Assembly (NCBI RefSeq): GCF_001428545.1 | Contig: NZ_LMHZ01000035.1 | Location: 1 to 34,554 of the forward strand | DNA: 34,554 nucleotides | Reading direction: 5' to 3' | Source of the DNA: Noviherbaspirillum sp. Root189 | GTDB taxonomy: Bacteria; Pseudomonadota; Gammaproteobacteria; Burkholderiales; Burkholderiaceae_D | Shown here: positions 16,260-27,200 of the stretch, piece by piece | How positions within the stretch are numbered: the stretch's first letter is position 1 | How the letters are laid out: every line of letters starts with the position of its first letter | The notes under the pieces: model-generated | Database searches by the model: none | The model's input: the letters and a program-made list of their open reading frames with translations, nothing else | Told to the model about the DNA's origin: nothing | Position numbers and translations under genes: made by a program

Positions 16260-18155
16260 CTAGCTGTCCATCGTTCCATACCGTTGCCGTGCAAATTCGA
16301 GTTCGGGCTCCTCCTGGCGGCCCTCCTTCAGACGCACGACGCGGTCGGCAAGTTCGAAGTAGCGGTCGTCATGCGAGATCACCACGATGCATTTTCCCTG
16401 ACGACGCAACTCGTCGAGCAGGACTTGGTAGAAGTACTGCTTGAACTCTGGGTCCTGATCTGCGGCCCACTCATCGAGAACGAAAATAGGGCGATCTTCC
16501 AGATAGGCGCAGATCAGCGAAAGCCGCTTGCGTTGTCCATTAGACAGCGCCTTGGTCGTGGAAAACCGGTTGCGCACGATCTCGATCTTGTCTGCAAGTC
16601 CAAGCTTGACCAGCAACTCTTTGGCACGCGCTACATTGTCGTGCTGACGGTCATTCCCGAGCACCCGGTCGAAGAGGTGGAAGTCGGTGAATACCGAAGT
16701 AAACAGATTGCGGTACCGTTCCAGGTTGGCGGCATTGACGGGGACGCCGTCGAGCAGAATTTGCCCCTCCGTAGGTGCGTACAAACCTGTCAGGACCTTC
16801 GCAAGCGTACTCTTGCCGCTGCCATTGCTGCCGACGATGAATACCAGTTCGCCCGGGCGAAACTGCAGATTAATTGGCCCAAGTTCAAACTTGCACCGTC
16901 CGCCGGAACCGGACTGGCGCGGCGAGCCGGCATGAAACACATCGGCCGTGCCGCCGGCGTTCAGCAGGCTTTGCACATCGTTGCCAAATTCCGATGTCGG
17001 CTGTTCCGGATCGTCAGCTTCTTCATTTTCTCTGCCTCCTTCTGGAAACGCCCCCGATGCGTTGTTTTCTTCATAGCTTACCCTCACGTCCTGCACATCC
17101 ACGCAGACCCAGTCCCTGGCCGGCTGCTGCCAACTGTCTGGTGAGTCCTGCAGCAGCGCCTGGATTTCCTTGTTGGCGAGCGGAAAGCCAAAATCGGAGA
17201 GGCGTTCACAGGCAACTACGCCTTGTCCGACCTGCGGAATTGTCGCAACCAGACTTCTGACGGGTCCGATGACATACATCAGCGCCATAATCGATGCAGT
17301 GAGGACCACCGGCTCGGGCGTGATCATCGCCGAGACTCCAAAGATGAACGAGCCTACGATGATGTAGTACACGATTTCATCGATGTTACCGCCAGCGGTG
17401 TACCAGGCCGTCTGAAAGTAATCCAGTTTTGCCATGCGACGTGATGAAAACTCGAACCCGGTCAGGCGAAACCAGCGCCGTCGCCGCGCATTGAGTTGCA
17501 GTTCCTTGATTCCATACAACAGGCTCAGTGAATGCGAATTGAAGACAATCGCTTCGTCGCGCAACTTTCGGGCCAGGAACATGCCGCGCCTCAGGAACAG
17601 ACGGTAACTCACCCAGCCAAGCGGTATCGCGATTGCGGTGATCAGCAGCAGCTCCCTTGACAGGTAGAAGAGATAGCCGAGCCCGAACACAAGTGTGATC
17701 ACCTCGACTAGGATCATCGGCAGCAGGAGTAGCGTACCCATGAGCTGAGCAATGTCTTCATTGACCAGCGTCAGGACATTTGGTACGCCGCGCCGGTCAA
17801 TCTGCTCCAGCGGCGTTTTCAGGATCTTGCGCGAGATCGCTGCACGCAGGCTGGTTGCGATCTCGCGCGCGGCGTACGCTGGGATCAGGCTCGCGGCGTT
17901 TCGGACCACGATGCTGATAACGGCAAGTGCAAGAAAAATCAGCATCAGCCTGGGGCGGCCCGAAGCGTCGTGTATCGCGGAATTGATGGTATCGACGATG
18001 GCAATTCCAGTGAAACCGCCGATGGCGCCGCTGACGGCGGTCCCAATCGTCAACCACGGATGCCGATCCCAGGTCAGCTTCAGGATCTGCAAGACATGCT
18101 GGGACGGGCGGGTCGGTCTCTGGTTCTCTTCTGGGTTCATGAGCGCTGGATCCAT
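16260..18155 (-). CDS. Cyclic-peptide ABC exporter, SyrD/PvdE type
   Basis: A half-transporter of about 631 residues with six membrane helices followed by a nucleotide-binding domain. Motifs: Walker A GSNGSGKST (about residue 441), Q-loop region FTDFHLF, signature LSNGQRKRLSL (about 537), Walker B IFVLDEWAADQDP (about 558) and H-loop VVISHDD. FTDFHLF and LDEWAADQDP are hallmarks of exporters for NRPS peptides such as syringomycin and pyoverdine. An extra acidic Gly/Asn/Glu-rich stretch of about 55 residues (about 362-420) splits the first strand of the ATPase domain from the second. The start is unsure: ATG at 18155, ATG at 18140, or a GTG at 18239 overlapping the synthetase end. It probably exports the finished or near-finished peptide to the periplasm. 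Confidence 0.92.
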   Translation of the reverse strand: MDPALMNPEENQRPTRPSQHVLQILKLTWDRHPWLTIGTAVSGAIGGFTGIAIVDTINSAIHDASGRPRLMLIFLALAVISIVVRNAASLIPAYAAREIATSLRAAISRKILKTPLEQIDRRGVPNVLTLVNEDIAQLMGTLLLLPMILVEVITLVFGLGYLFYLSRELLLITAIAIPLGWVSYRLFLRRGMFLARKLRDEAIVFNSHSLSLLYGIKELQLNARRRRWFRLTGFEFSSRRMAKLDYFQTAWYTAGGNIDEIVYYIIVGSFIFGVSAMITPEPVVLTASIMALMYVIGPVRSLVATIPQVGQGVVACERLSDFGFPLANKEIQALLQDSPDSWQQPARDWVCVDVQDVRVSYEENNASGAFPEGGRENEEADDPEQPTSEFGNDVQSLLNAGGTADVFHAGSPRQSGSGGRCKFELGPINLQFRPGELVFIVGSNGSGKSTLAKVLTGLYAPTEGQILLDGVPVNAANLERYRNLFTSVFTDFHLFDRVLGNDRQHDNVARAKELLVKLGLADKIEIVRNRFSTTKALSNGQRKRLSLICAYLEDRPIFVLDEWAADQDPEFKQYFYQVLLDELRRQGKCIVVISHDDRYFELADRVVRLKEGRQEEPELEFARQRYGTMDS

Positions 18156-18201
18156 GTATGTGTTGACGTAGATTTCCTTAGTGGTATATCCGTGCGCCCC
18201 G

Positions 18202-21200
18202 TCAGGAAGGCTTCGTTTGCGGTTTGTCGAGCCCCGCACGCCACCAGTCTGCGAGGACGTTCACATACGGCGTCCTGAGTACCGTAAAATGATTGCCCGG
18301 AGCATGCCAGCAAGACACCTGCGGCGCCCATTCCTTCCAGCCGGCGAGCGTTGCTATGCGCTGCTGTTGATCGGTTTGCGCATCCACCCTCGAGTCGCTG
18401 GCCAAGGCTAGCCTGACGGATCCCGGATACACTGCTCGTGGACTATAGGCGGTGCGCAACGCGGTGCTGAAGGTGCGCAGTGGACCGCGCATTGTGTCGG
18501 CCGACGAGCGCCGGGGCATCAGGCCGGCCGTCACCATCCCACCATGCAGCGTTACCAGCCGCTCGGCATCGGTTTGCAGGTCCAGTTTGGCCATGTCTAT
18601 CTCCAGGGATTTTCCCGCCGCAATTTCCATTACGCCTACGAGCTCCTTCAGTGCAGCCAGGGCGGTGTATTCGCCTCCCAAGATGCCGCTGCCTTCCGGT
18701 GCCTCGCTGTCGACAATTGTGAGGGAAGCAACAGCACGGCCACGTGCGTGCAGTTGCTGAGCAATCTCGAATGCGATCCAGCCGCCAAACGAATGCCCGA
18801 TTAGGTGAACGAAGCCGTCCGGCCTGAGTCTTTCGATCTCGCGTACGTAAGCCGCTGCGCCGGCCTCCACGGTCGAATGGGGTACGAGGCCGCCTTCGAC
18901 GCCGCGCGGTTGCAGCCCGTACAAGGGCCAGCGCGTGCCGAGTGCGTTTGCAAGCGAGATGAAACCGATCACGTTGTCGCCAGCACCAGGGATGCAAAAG
19001 ACCGGGAGTTCGCCGGCCGTGCCGGTTTGAATCGTCACCTGCGGGCGGTATTGCAGTTCATCCGGATGCGGCAGGGTCTCGCTAGCCTGTGCAATGGCCC
19101 GCGAGAGCGCCGCGCCCAGCGCTTGAATATGCGGCTGGTCCATCATTGACTGGTGATTGCCGGGAACAACACAAATTTCGAGCCGGGACCGGGGCACAAC
19201 TGCTGTCCAGCCCATCGTGATGTCGCGGTCCGCTTCGTTCTCCTCAGACCCGACCAAGCGCGGCTGCTCCTCGGCGGCGAACAGATGCACGCGGAACGGG
19301 ATGGGTTGCGCCTTGTATCCTTCCACCGCGTGCTCATGCGCAATCAGGCGCAGGATGTATCGACGCACTTCCTCGGCGGGGAGTCCAGCGAATATCTCAT
19401 GCAGGACGCCTCGCTCTTCACATTGCCTGAAGACTTCATCGAAGGAGGTGGCGGATGCGGTCTTCCTGAGGACGGACAGGTGCTCGCGCTGTTCGTCGGT
19501 CAAGGCTTTCTGGCGCACCACGCCTTCGCACAAGCCAAGCAGATAGTCCTGCGGGACTTGCGCTTCCGGCCTCTTCCCCTTGAATTCCGGACGCGCCATG
19601 TCGATTAACCCGACGAAGTCGACCAATTCGTCCTGTCCCATTAACTGTGCCGCTATTTCATAGGCCAGGAGTCCGCCCAACGACCATCCGGCGACGCGAT
19701 AAGGACCGGCGGGCTGCAGCTTGCGGATCGCGCGGACGTGCCGGGCGGCCATGCCCTCAATAGTCTGGAGTTGATCTTCGCCGAGTGGAACCGCAGCCAG
19801 CCCATACACTGGCATGTCGGCATCGATATGTTCGGCAAGCGAAGGAAACCACAGGTCGACACCCGTGTTTTCGTGTACCAGAAACAGCGGGGAGCCCTTC
19901 CCCGTAGTTCTGACCGGGATGATCCCTTGATCCATCGGATTCTCCTCTTCGCGCGCGAGATGGTCGGCAAGCGACGCGATCGTTGGATGATTAAACAAGT
20001 CGGCAACCGACACTTCCATTCCGCCCCTTTGCATGATGTTCACGGCCTTCAGCGCCAGCAGCGAGTGTCCGCCGAGCAGGAAGAAGTTATCGTTGCGACT
20101 GACTTGCTTCAGTTTGAGCACTTCGCTGAATGCATGCGCGACGGCGTGTTCGCGATCGCCTATTGGCGGTTCATCATGGCCCATTGTGTCTCGGCCGGTC
20201 GCACCGAATGCTCGAAGGGCCAATCTGTCAGTTTTGCCGTTGTGTGTGCGCGGCATCGAATCCAGCACGTTGTACGACGAAGGAAGCATGTAGTCCGGAA
20301 GGAACCTGGCCGCATGGGTGCGCAATTCGTTGTGCAGCAGATTCCGAGTTTTGGCGCGCAGCGGGTCATTGGCGAATGAAGCAGGTGGGCGCAAGTGCTC
20401 GCCGGGATCTGCGGCCAATGTCCAGTCTATCGGGGCGGCCGCACCGATCTTCGTCAGGACAGCGTGGTAGCCACCGTGCCTGCAGTAGGGGTACCAGCTC
20501 ACGGAAAGGCTATAGCCGAGTTCCACGCACAAGCGCTCAAGATCCGCTGGCAGGATGCCATCACCGCGGTGCCGGTCAAGGCACGTCTTCAAGGTGACCA
20601 GATCGGCCGCATTGGCCGCTTCCTCGCAGGCGATCGCATACGGTCCGGCCAGCGGATGCGGAATCGCGCGCAGGCCAATCACCGCTTCCCGTGAATCCCT
20701 GATGTGGTGCTCAATGTCGGCGCGCCGCCGCAGTGTCGAAGCACAGTCCGTCCATGTCGCGGACGGCAGAGCCGGCGCAGTGCCACGCAGGGTCAGCACA
20801 ACATCGTAGCGATAGGCTGACATCTCATTGCAACCGGTGGAGAGTTTCGGAAGTACCTGCACATCCGAGATTTCAGGGAAATGCGCGCGCAGCGTGAAAA
20901 ACCATTCTGGATCGATGACCAGCTCGGTTTCGTTTGCCATGCGTTCGCGTGCGCGTGCGAGCAATCGTGCTGGTTCTGACTCATCCTCGCTCTGATAGCA
21001 CTGAACTGAGAAGTGGAAGCTTTCCAGCAAGGGGAGATGCCGCACGTCGCCGATAAAGACGCGGCCGTTCGCTTTGATCCGTTTGATTGCCTGGGCCAGC
21101 ACTTCCAACAGGTAGTCAATTCCTGGGAAATACTGGACCACGGAATTGAGAATAACGGTGTCATATTCACGTTCGGGTATCGCAATCCGGTCAAGGCCGG

Positions 21201-24200
21201 CAGCGTCGCCACGAACCAGTTCAACCTTGTCCGTCAGCACCGCATCGAAATCCACCTGTTGCTGCAGTCTCGCTAGGACCGAAGGCGAAACGTCGATGCC
21301 GGTGTACCAGCGACAGCGTGGCGCCAGGTTCAGCAGGACCATCCCCGTGCCGCAACCTATCTCCAGAACTTCGTCGGGATTGGTGGCCACGATACGTGTC
21401 AGCGTTGCGTCCAGCCACTCGCGCATTTCCTCGACCGGCAGCGCGGCACGCGAATAACTGCTGATCCATCCGCTCAAGTCCAGTCCGCCCGCTCCGACCG
21501 AATTGACCGAGTCGCGCCGATAAGTCTGGTCCCACACGTCGGCCCATTCATTGACATGCGCGTGCGCCAGACCGGCTGCATTGATCTTCCCCGCAGCGCC
21601 CGGAACGACGAAGGCAGCCAGACGCTGATCGCCTTCTTCCTCCTCCAGCGCCAGCACCACCGCCTCGCCGACCACGGGATGCTGTTGGAGGCAGGCTTCA
21701 ATTTCACCCAGTTCGATCCGATGACCGCGTACCTTTACCTGGAAATCATTACGCCCAAGGAATTCCATGCGGCCGTCCGCCAGGAATCGTCCCAAGTCGC
21801 CGGTCCTGTACATGCGCCGGCCCGGCTGCGGGGCAAAGGGATCGGGCCGAAATCGTTCGGCCGTCAGTTCCGGTTGGTTCAAATAGCCGCGTGCCACACC
21901 TTCGCCACCGATATGGATTTCGCCAGTTACCCCGACCGGTACCGGCATACCGGTGGCGTCGAGCAGGTAAATCGACGTGTTTGCGATTGGGCGTCCGATC
22001 GGCTCATGCACGCCTGCCGGAATGCGTCCCGGCTTGACCTCCTCAAGTGCGGACCAGATTGTCGTTTCAGTTGGGCCATACAGGTTCCACAGCCGTCCGA
22101 CGCGCGCGACAAGGCGGTCGGAGAGCTCGACCGGCATCGCTTCGCCGCCGCAGATCGCCGAAAGCATGTTCGTTCCGACCCAATCGGAATCGAGCAGCAT
22201 GCGCCATGTGGCCGGCGTCGCCTGCGCCAGTGTGACGCCGAACTCCGACATCAATCCAGCCAGCAGATTCGGATTCTTTGCATCTGCCTTGTCGGCCAAC
22301 ACGATCGCCGCACCACAGCTCAGTGGCAGATAAAGCTCAAGGCCGGCGATATCGAAGGCGACCGTGGTCAGTGCAAGTACCCGGTCAGATGCGCCGACAC
22401 CCAAGGCGTCGCGCATCGCACAGAGAAAATTAACGACGCTGCGATGCTCCAACATGACGCCCTTCGGCACGCCGGTCGATCCCGAGGTATAGATCACGTA
22501 CGCCAGCGCGCTGGCGTACGTGTCAGTACTCGTCGCGTCAGCGGTTTCCGTGGTAACGAAATACGGCGCGTGCTCGTGCATAGTGTCCGAATCAAGGTCG
22601 ACACAGATCATGGACGGAGCCGCATCGGCAAGCGCCTGACGCGTGGACTCGGGCACTTGCCAGTGCGAGATCAGGACGCGCGGTGCACTGTCCGACACCA
22701 TATAGGTCAGTCGCTCTACCGGATAGTCCGGGTCCAGCGGCACATAGGCCCCGCCTGCCTTTAGAACCGCCAGCAAGGCCACGACCATCTCCACGCCGCG
22801 CGTAGTGCAAACCGCGGCCCTCGCGTCCCTGCACACACCAAGCAGGCGCAGGTATCGGGCAAGCCGTTCCGCGCGTGAATCGAGATCGGCGTAGGTAAGC
22901 CGCTGCCCGTCTGCGATGAGTGCGACGGCAAGCGGTGTGCTTGCAACCTGCAACTCAAACAACTGGTGTATACAAAGCGTATCCGGATAGGCGGCTTCGG
23001 TGGCATTCCACTTGGCAAGAACCTGTTGCCGTTCTTCCTGAGGCAGGATGTCGATGCCGTACACCGGTTCCGCAGATGCCTGCTCGAGCAGGTCGACCAG
23101 GCCGGACAGCGCCTGCCTGACATAGCCGCACACACGTACCGGGTCCACGGGCTCCTGTACCTGCGCATTCAGCAGGAAGCGTGAACCGAGGTCGTCCACG
23201 TTAAGTGTAAATGGATAGTTGGTACGATCTTCGCCGCCGCGCACTTCGATGCCCTGCCATGCCACCGCTGTCGCTTCGGACGGAGGCGCTTCCGCATCGG
23301 CGCTGTAGCGATAATTGAGCAGCGCGGTGAACAACGGAGCCGGAGCAGCGACGCCGCTACAACCTTGTGCCAGCGTGAGCGACGCATGTTCGTGGTAAAG
23401 CAGGTCGGTCAGCAGCCGGTGTGTGTTACGTAGGCAATCCGAGACATTTCCATCTGCCAGCCTGATGCGAACCGGCAGCGTGTTGATGAACATGCCAAGG
23501 ACCCGGTCGGCTCCCTTCCCGCCATCCATGCGGCCGAACAGTACTGTGCCGAACACGACATCGTCCTGCCCGGCGGTGCGCGCCAGGACCTGACCCCATG
23601 CGACGTGAACCAGAGTGGCCACACTGACACCGAGATTGCGCGCCGCGTTGCGCACACGGACGTACAGTTCGGCGTCAACTTCCAGCCGGGCTTCATCCAC
23701 GCAGCTGCCATCGCCATGGGCGTCAGCCAGTCCGAACGGCAGCGTCGGCTGCACGACGTCGCCAAGCATGTCCCGGAAGAACGACTCGTGTTCCTCCCGC
23801 GTCACGCCAAGGCGAGCCTGTGCGATGAAGTTCCTGAACGGAAGCGGAGGTGGTAGCCGTGCTTCCTGTCCGGCCAGATATGCCTGTATTTCTTCCTGCA
23901 CGACTTCCTGAGTCGTATGATCGATCAGCAAATGGTGGCTCAGTAACAGTAAGGTCCAGCATCCGTTGCGCGCGTCTTGTGCAACCGCCGTCGCCATCAG
24001 CGGGGCCTGCCGCACATCGATCCTGTAATGGCGGGGGTTGTAACGTTCGAGTAACTGGTCAGCGATCTCGCCCTGTACTGCATCCAGCAACAGTTCCTCC
24101 ACCTGCAGCGGCGCGTGGCGCCACACGACTTGTACCGCTTCGTTCAGGCCTTCCCAGTGAATGGCCGTCCGCAGGATATCGTGCCTGTCGACCACAGCTT

Positions 24201-27200
24201 GCAAGGCCCGCAGAAACAGGTTGAGCCGTTCGCGGTTGTCGAAGCGGAATACCGTTGGCGACAGGTAGACGTCCCCTTCGCTTTCGACCAGATGATGGAA
24301 CAGGATCCCTTCCTGCAGCGGCGCCAATGGGTAAATATCCTGCACGTTGATCGCGCCACCAGGCACTGCGGCCATGATGTGCGCGATCTCTTCTGTCCGC
24401 AGCGTTACCAGGGGCAGCATCTCCGGCGTGATGTCATCACAGCCGGCGGGGATCAGATTCGGCGGGATGGAAATGCGCGGCCGCCCGCTTTCGCTGCCCA
24501 CTGCTTTTGCGAGTGCGGCCAAGTCCGGCTCGACAAACAAGGTCCGAACATCGACATGCAGTTCCGCTTCACGCATGCGCGAAGCCATCTTCACCGCCAG
24601 CAGGGAATTGCCGCCAAGGTCGAAAAAGTTGTCGTTCCGACCGACCCGCTCGACGCCGAGCACCTCGGCCCAGATTGCCGCCAGCACGCTTTCAACTTTA
24701 CCGGCTGGTGCTGCGTAGGCGCGTCTGGCACGGTCGTCGCCGTCCGGCGCTGGCAGCGCCTTGCGGTCGAGCTTGCCGTTCGGCGTCAGTGGCAGCGACT
24801 CCAGCTTCACCCAGGCCGCCGGCACCATGTAGTCCGGGACGGTGGTCAACAGGGCCGAACGCAGTGCTTCGGCATCGACGTCCTGCCCTTCGTGCAGGGT
24901 GTAGTACGCTACCAGACGCATGTCGCCCGGCTGGTCCTCCCGGGACAGCACGGCCGCGTCGCGGATGCCCGGTTGATCCAGCAGCCGCGCCTCGATCTCG
25001 CCCAGTTCAATGCGAAAACCGCGCAGCTTGACCTGATGATCATTGCGGCCGAGAAAAGCAATGCTGCCGTCTGGCAAATACCTGCCCAGGTCGCCGGTCC
25101 GGTACATCCGCGCACCCGGCTCGTCGCTGAACGGATCCGGCAGAAAACGATCCGCTGTCAGTTCGTCCCGATTCAGGTAGCCGCGCGCAATCTGCACGCC
25201 GCCGATGTGGATTTCGCCGCTCACGCCCTGGGGCACCGGTTGGCCGTGAGCGTCCAGCAGGTAGATGCGGGTATTCGCGATCGGGCGGCCGATCGAGGGT
25301 GGCCGATCGCTGTTGGCATCGCTTTCCGTTCCGCACACCTGCATGGTGGCGCACACGGTGTTCTCGGTCGGGCCGTAGGCGTTGATCAAACGCCGGCCGG
25401 GGGCGTAGCGCCGCACCAGCGCCGCACTGGCTGCTTCGCCAGCCATCACCAGCGTGCGCACTGTGTTCAGCCTTGCGTCTTCCGGCAGCCCGGCCAGCAC
25501 CACCGGCGGCAAGGTAACGTGAGTGATGTGTTCTTGTTCCAATACCTCGACCAGCATTTCACCGGCCAGTACAGTGTCACTTGCCGGCAGGACCAGCGTA
25601 GCACCCCGCACCAGTGTGGTTACGATCTCGGACACGCAGGCGTCGAAGCTGAACGACGCAAACTGTAGCACCCTGCTGTCGGCTTCGATTTCAAATCCGG
25701 CGATCTGCGCTTGTGCCAGGTTGCACACTCCGCGATGCGCAACCATCACGCCCTTGGGTTGACCGGTCGAGCCGGAGGTATAGATCACATACGCCAGGTT
25801 GTCAGGCCGAACCCCGGTTTCGCTGGATGGCAGGTTGTCCGGCGACTGTCTTGACCAGCGCCCGCCGTCCGCATCCAGGTCGACCAATGATGCGTCGGAA
25901 GCGACCAGCCCCAGGCGCAGCGTTGCGTGCAACACGACCGGCGTTTCAGCGTGCGTCAGCAGTACTACCGGTGCGCTGTCGGCGAGCATGAAAGCCAGTC
26001 GTTCGGCCGGGTAAGCCGGATCCAGCGGCACGTAAGCGCCTCCTGCTTTCCACACTGCCAGTAGCCCAACCACCATGTCGATGCCGCGGCTCATGCAAAG
26101 TGCTACCCGCGTATCTGGCTCCACCCCTTTCTTGCGCAGATGACGCGCCAGCTGGTTTGCACGGGCATTGAGCTCGGCGTAGCTAAGCTCGGCACCTTCG
26201 TGCACCAGTGCTATCGCGTGCGGACAGGACTCCGCGCGCGCCTCGATCAGTTCGTGGACGCAAAACCGATTCGGATATTCGACCTGCGTGGCATTCCATT
26301 CGACCAGCTGGCGATAGCGTTCACTTTCATCGAGCAGTGGCAGCATTGCAATGCTGCGTCGGTCGTCTTCGACCATTGCTTCCAGCACCTTGCGCAGATA
26401 GATGCAGTAGCGATCCACCGTTTCTCGATCAAACAGGGCAGTTGCGTATTCCAAGCTGCCGACGATTTCATCACCGGCTTCACTGAGGTACAGCGAAAGA
26501 TCATGCTTGGACGTCAGGTAATTGGTGCCTACTCCTTCGACCGCCAGACCGGGAAGATCGAGTTCACCTTCGTCATTGTTTTGCCAGGTAAAAGAGACCT
26601 GGTATAGCGGACTGCGCGCTGTGCTTCGCGGCGGATTGACGATATCCACTACTTGCTCGAAAGGCAGGTCCTGATTTGCCTGCGCGGCGACTGCACGACC
26701 CTTGACCGCTGACAATGCTTCCGCGACTGTCTGCGTGTCTGAAAAATCGACGCGTATTGCAACGGTGTTCAGGAAAAATCCTATCAGTGGTTCCAGCTCA
26801 GTCCGTGAACGATGCGCGACCGGTGTGCCGATCACCACGGTTTGCTGTCCCGCCAGCCGCGAAAGCGTTGCAGCCCAAGCCGTCATCAGGGTGACAAACA
26901 AGGTCGTTCCGTGGCGTTTGCTCAAGTCCTTTATGCCCGCGGTCAGCTCGGTATCAAGTACCAGGTCCGCAAGCCCGCCGGCATAGTCCTGGACTAAGGG
27001 TCGCGGCCGGTCTGTCGGCAGGGTCAGCTCCGACGGCGCGTCGGCCAGTGTGTCGCGCCAATACGCCGCTTGCGACTCCAGGGTTTCGCTCGAGACGCAG
27101 CGCCGCTGCCAAGCCGCATAGTCCGGATATTGGATTGCAAGAGGCGGTAAGGGATCGGGGCGTCCGTTGCTGTACGCCTTATATAGCGTGCTCAATTCGT

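Noticed and set aside
16155-17144. Plus-strand frame of 329 codons
   Set aside because: Antisense to the ABC exporter, whose Walker and signature motifs fix the coding strand.
21556-22764. Plus-strand frame of 402 codons
   Set aside because: Antisense to the Gly-type A domain, with a His/Arg/Gln-rich composition typical of mirror frames and no family signature.
24115-25668. Long plus-strand frame of 517 codons
   Set aside because: It lies antisense inside the NRPS gene, which has clear C, A and PCP motifs on the other strand. GC-rich coding DNA often leaves such open frames; this one has no motif.
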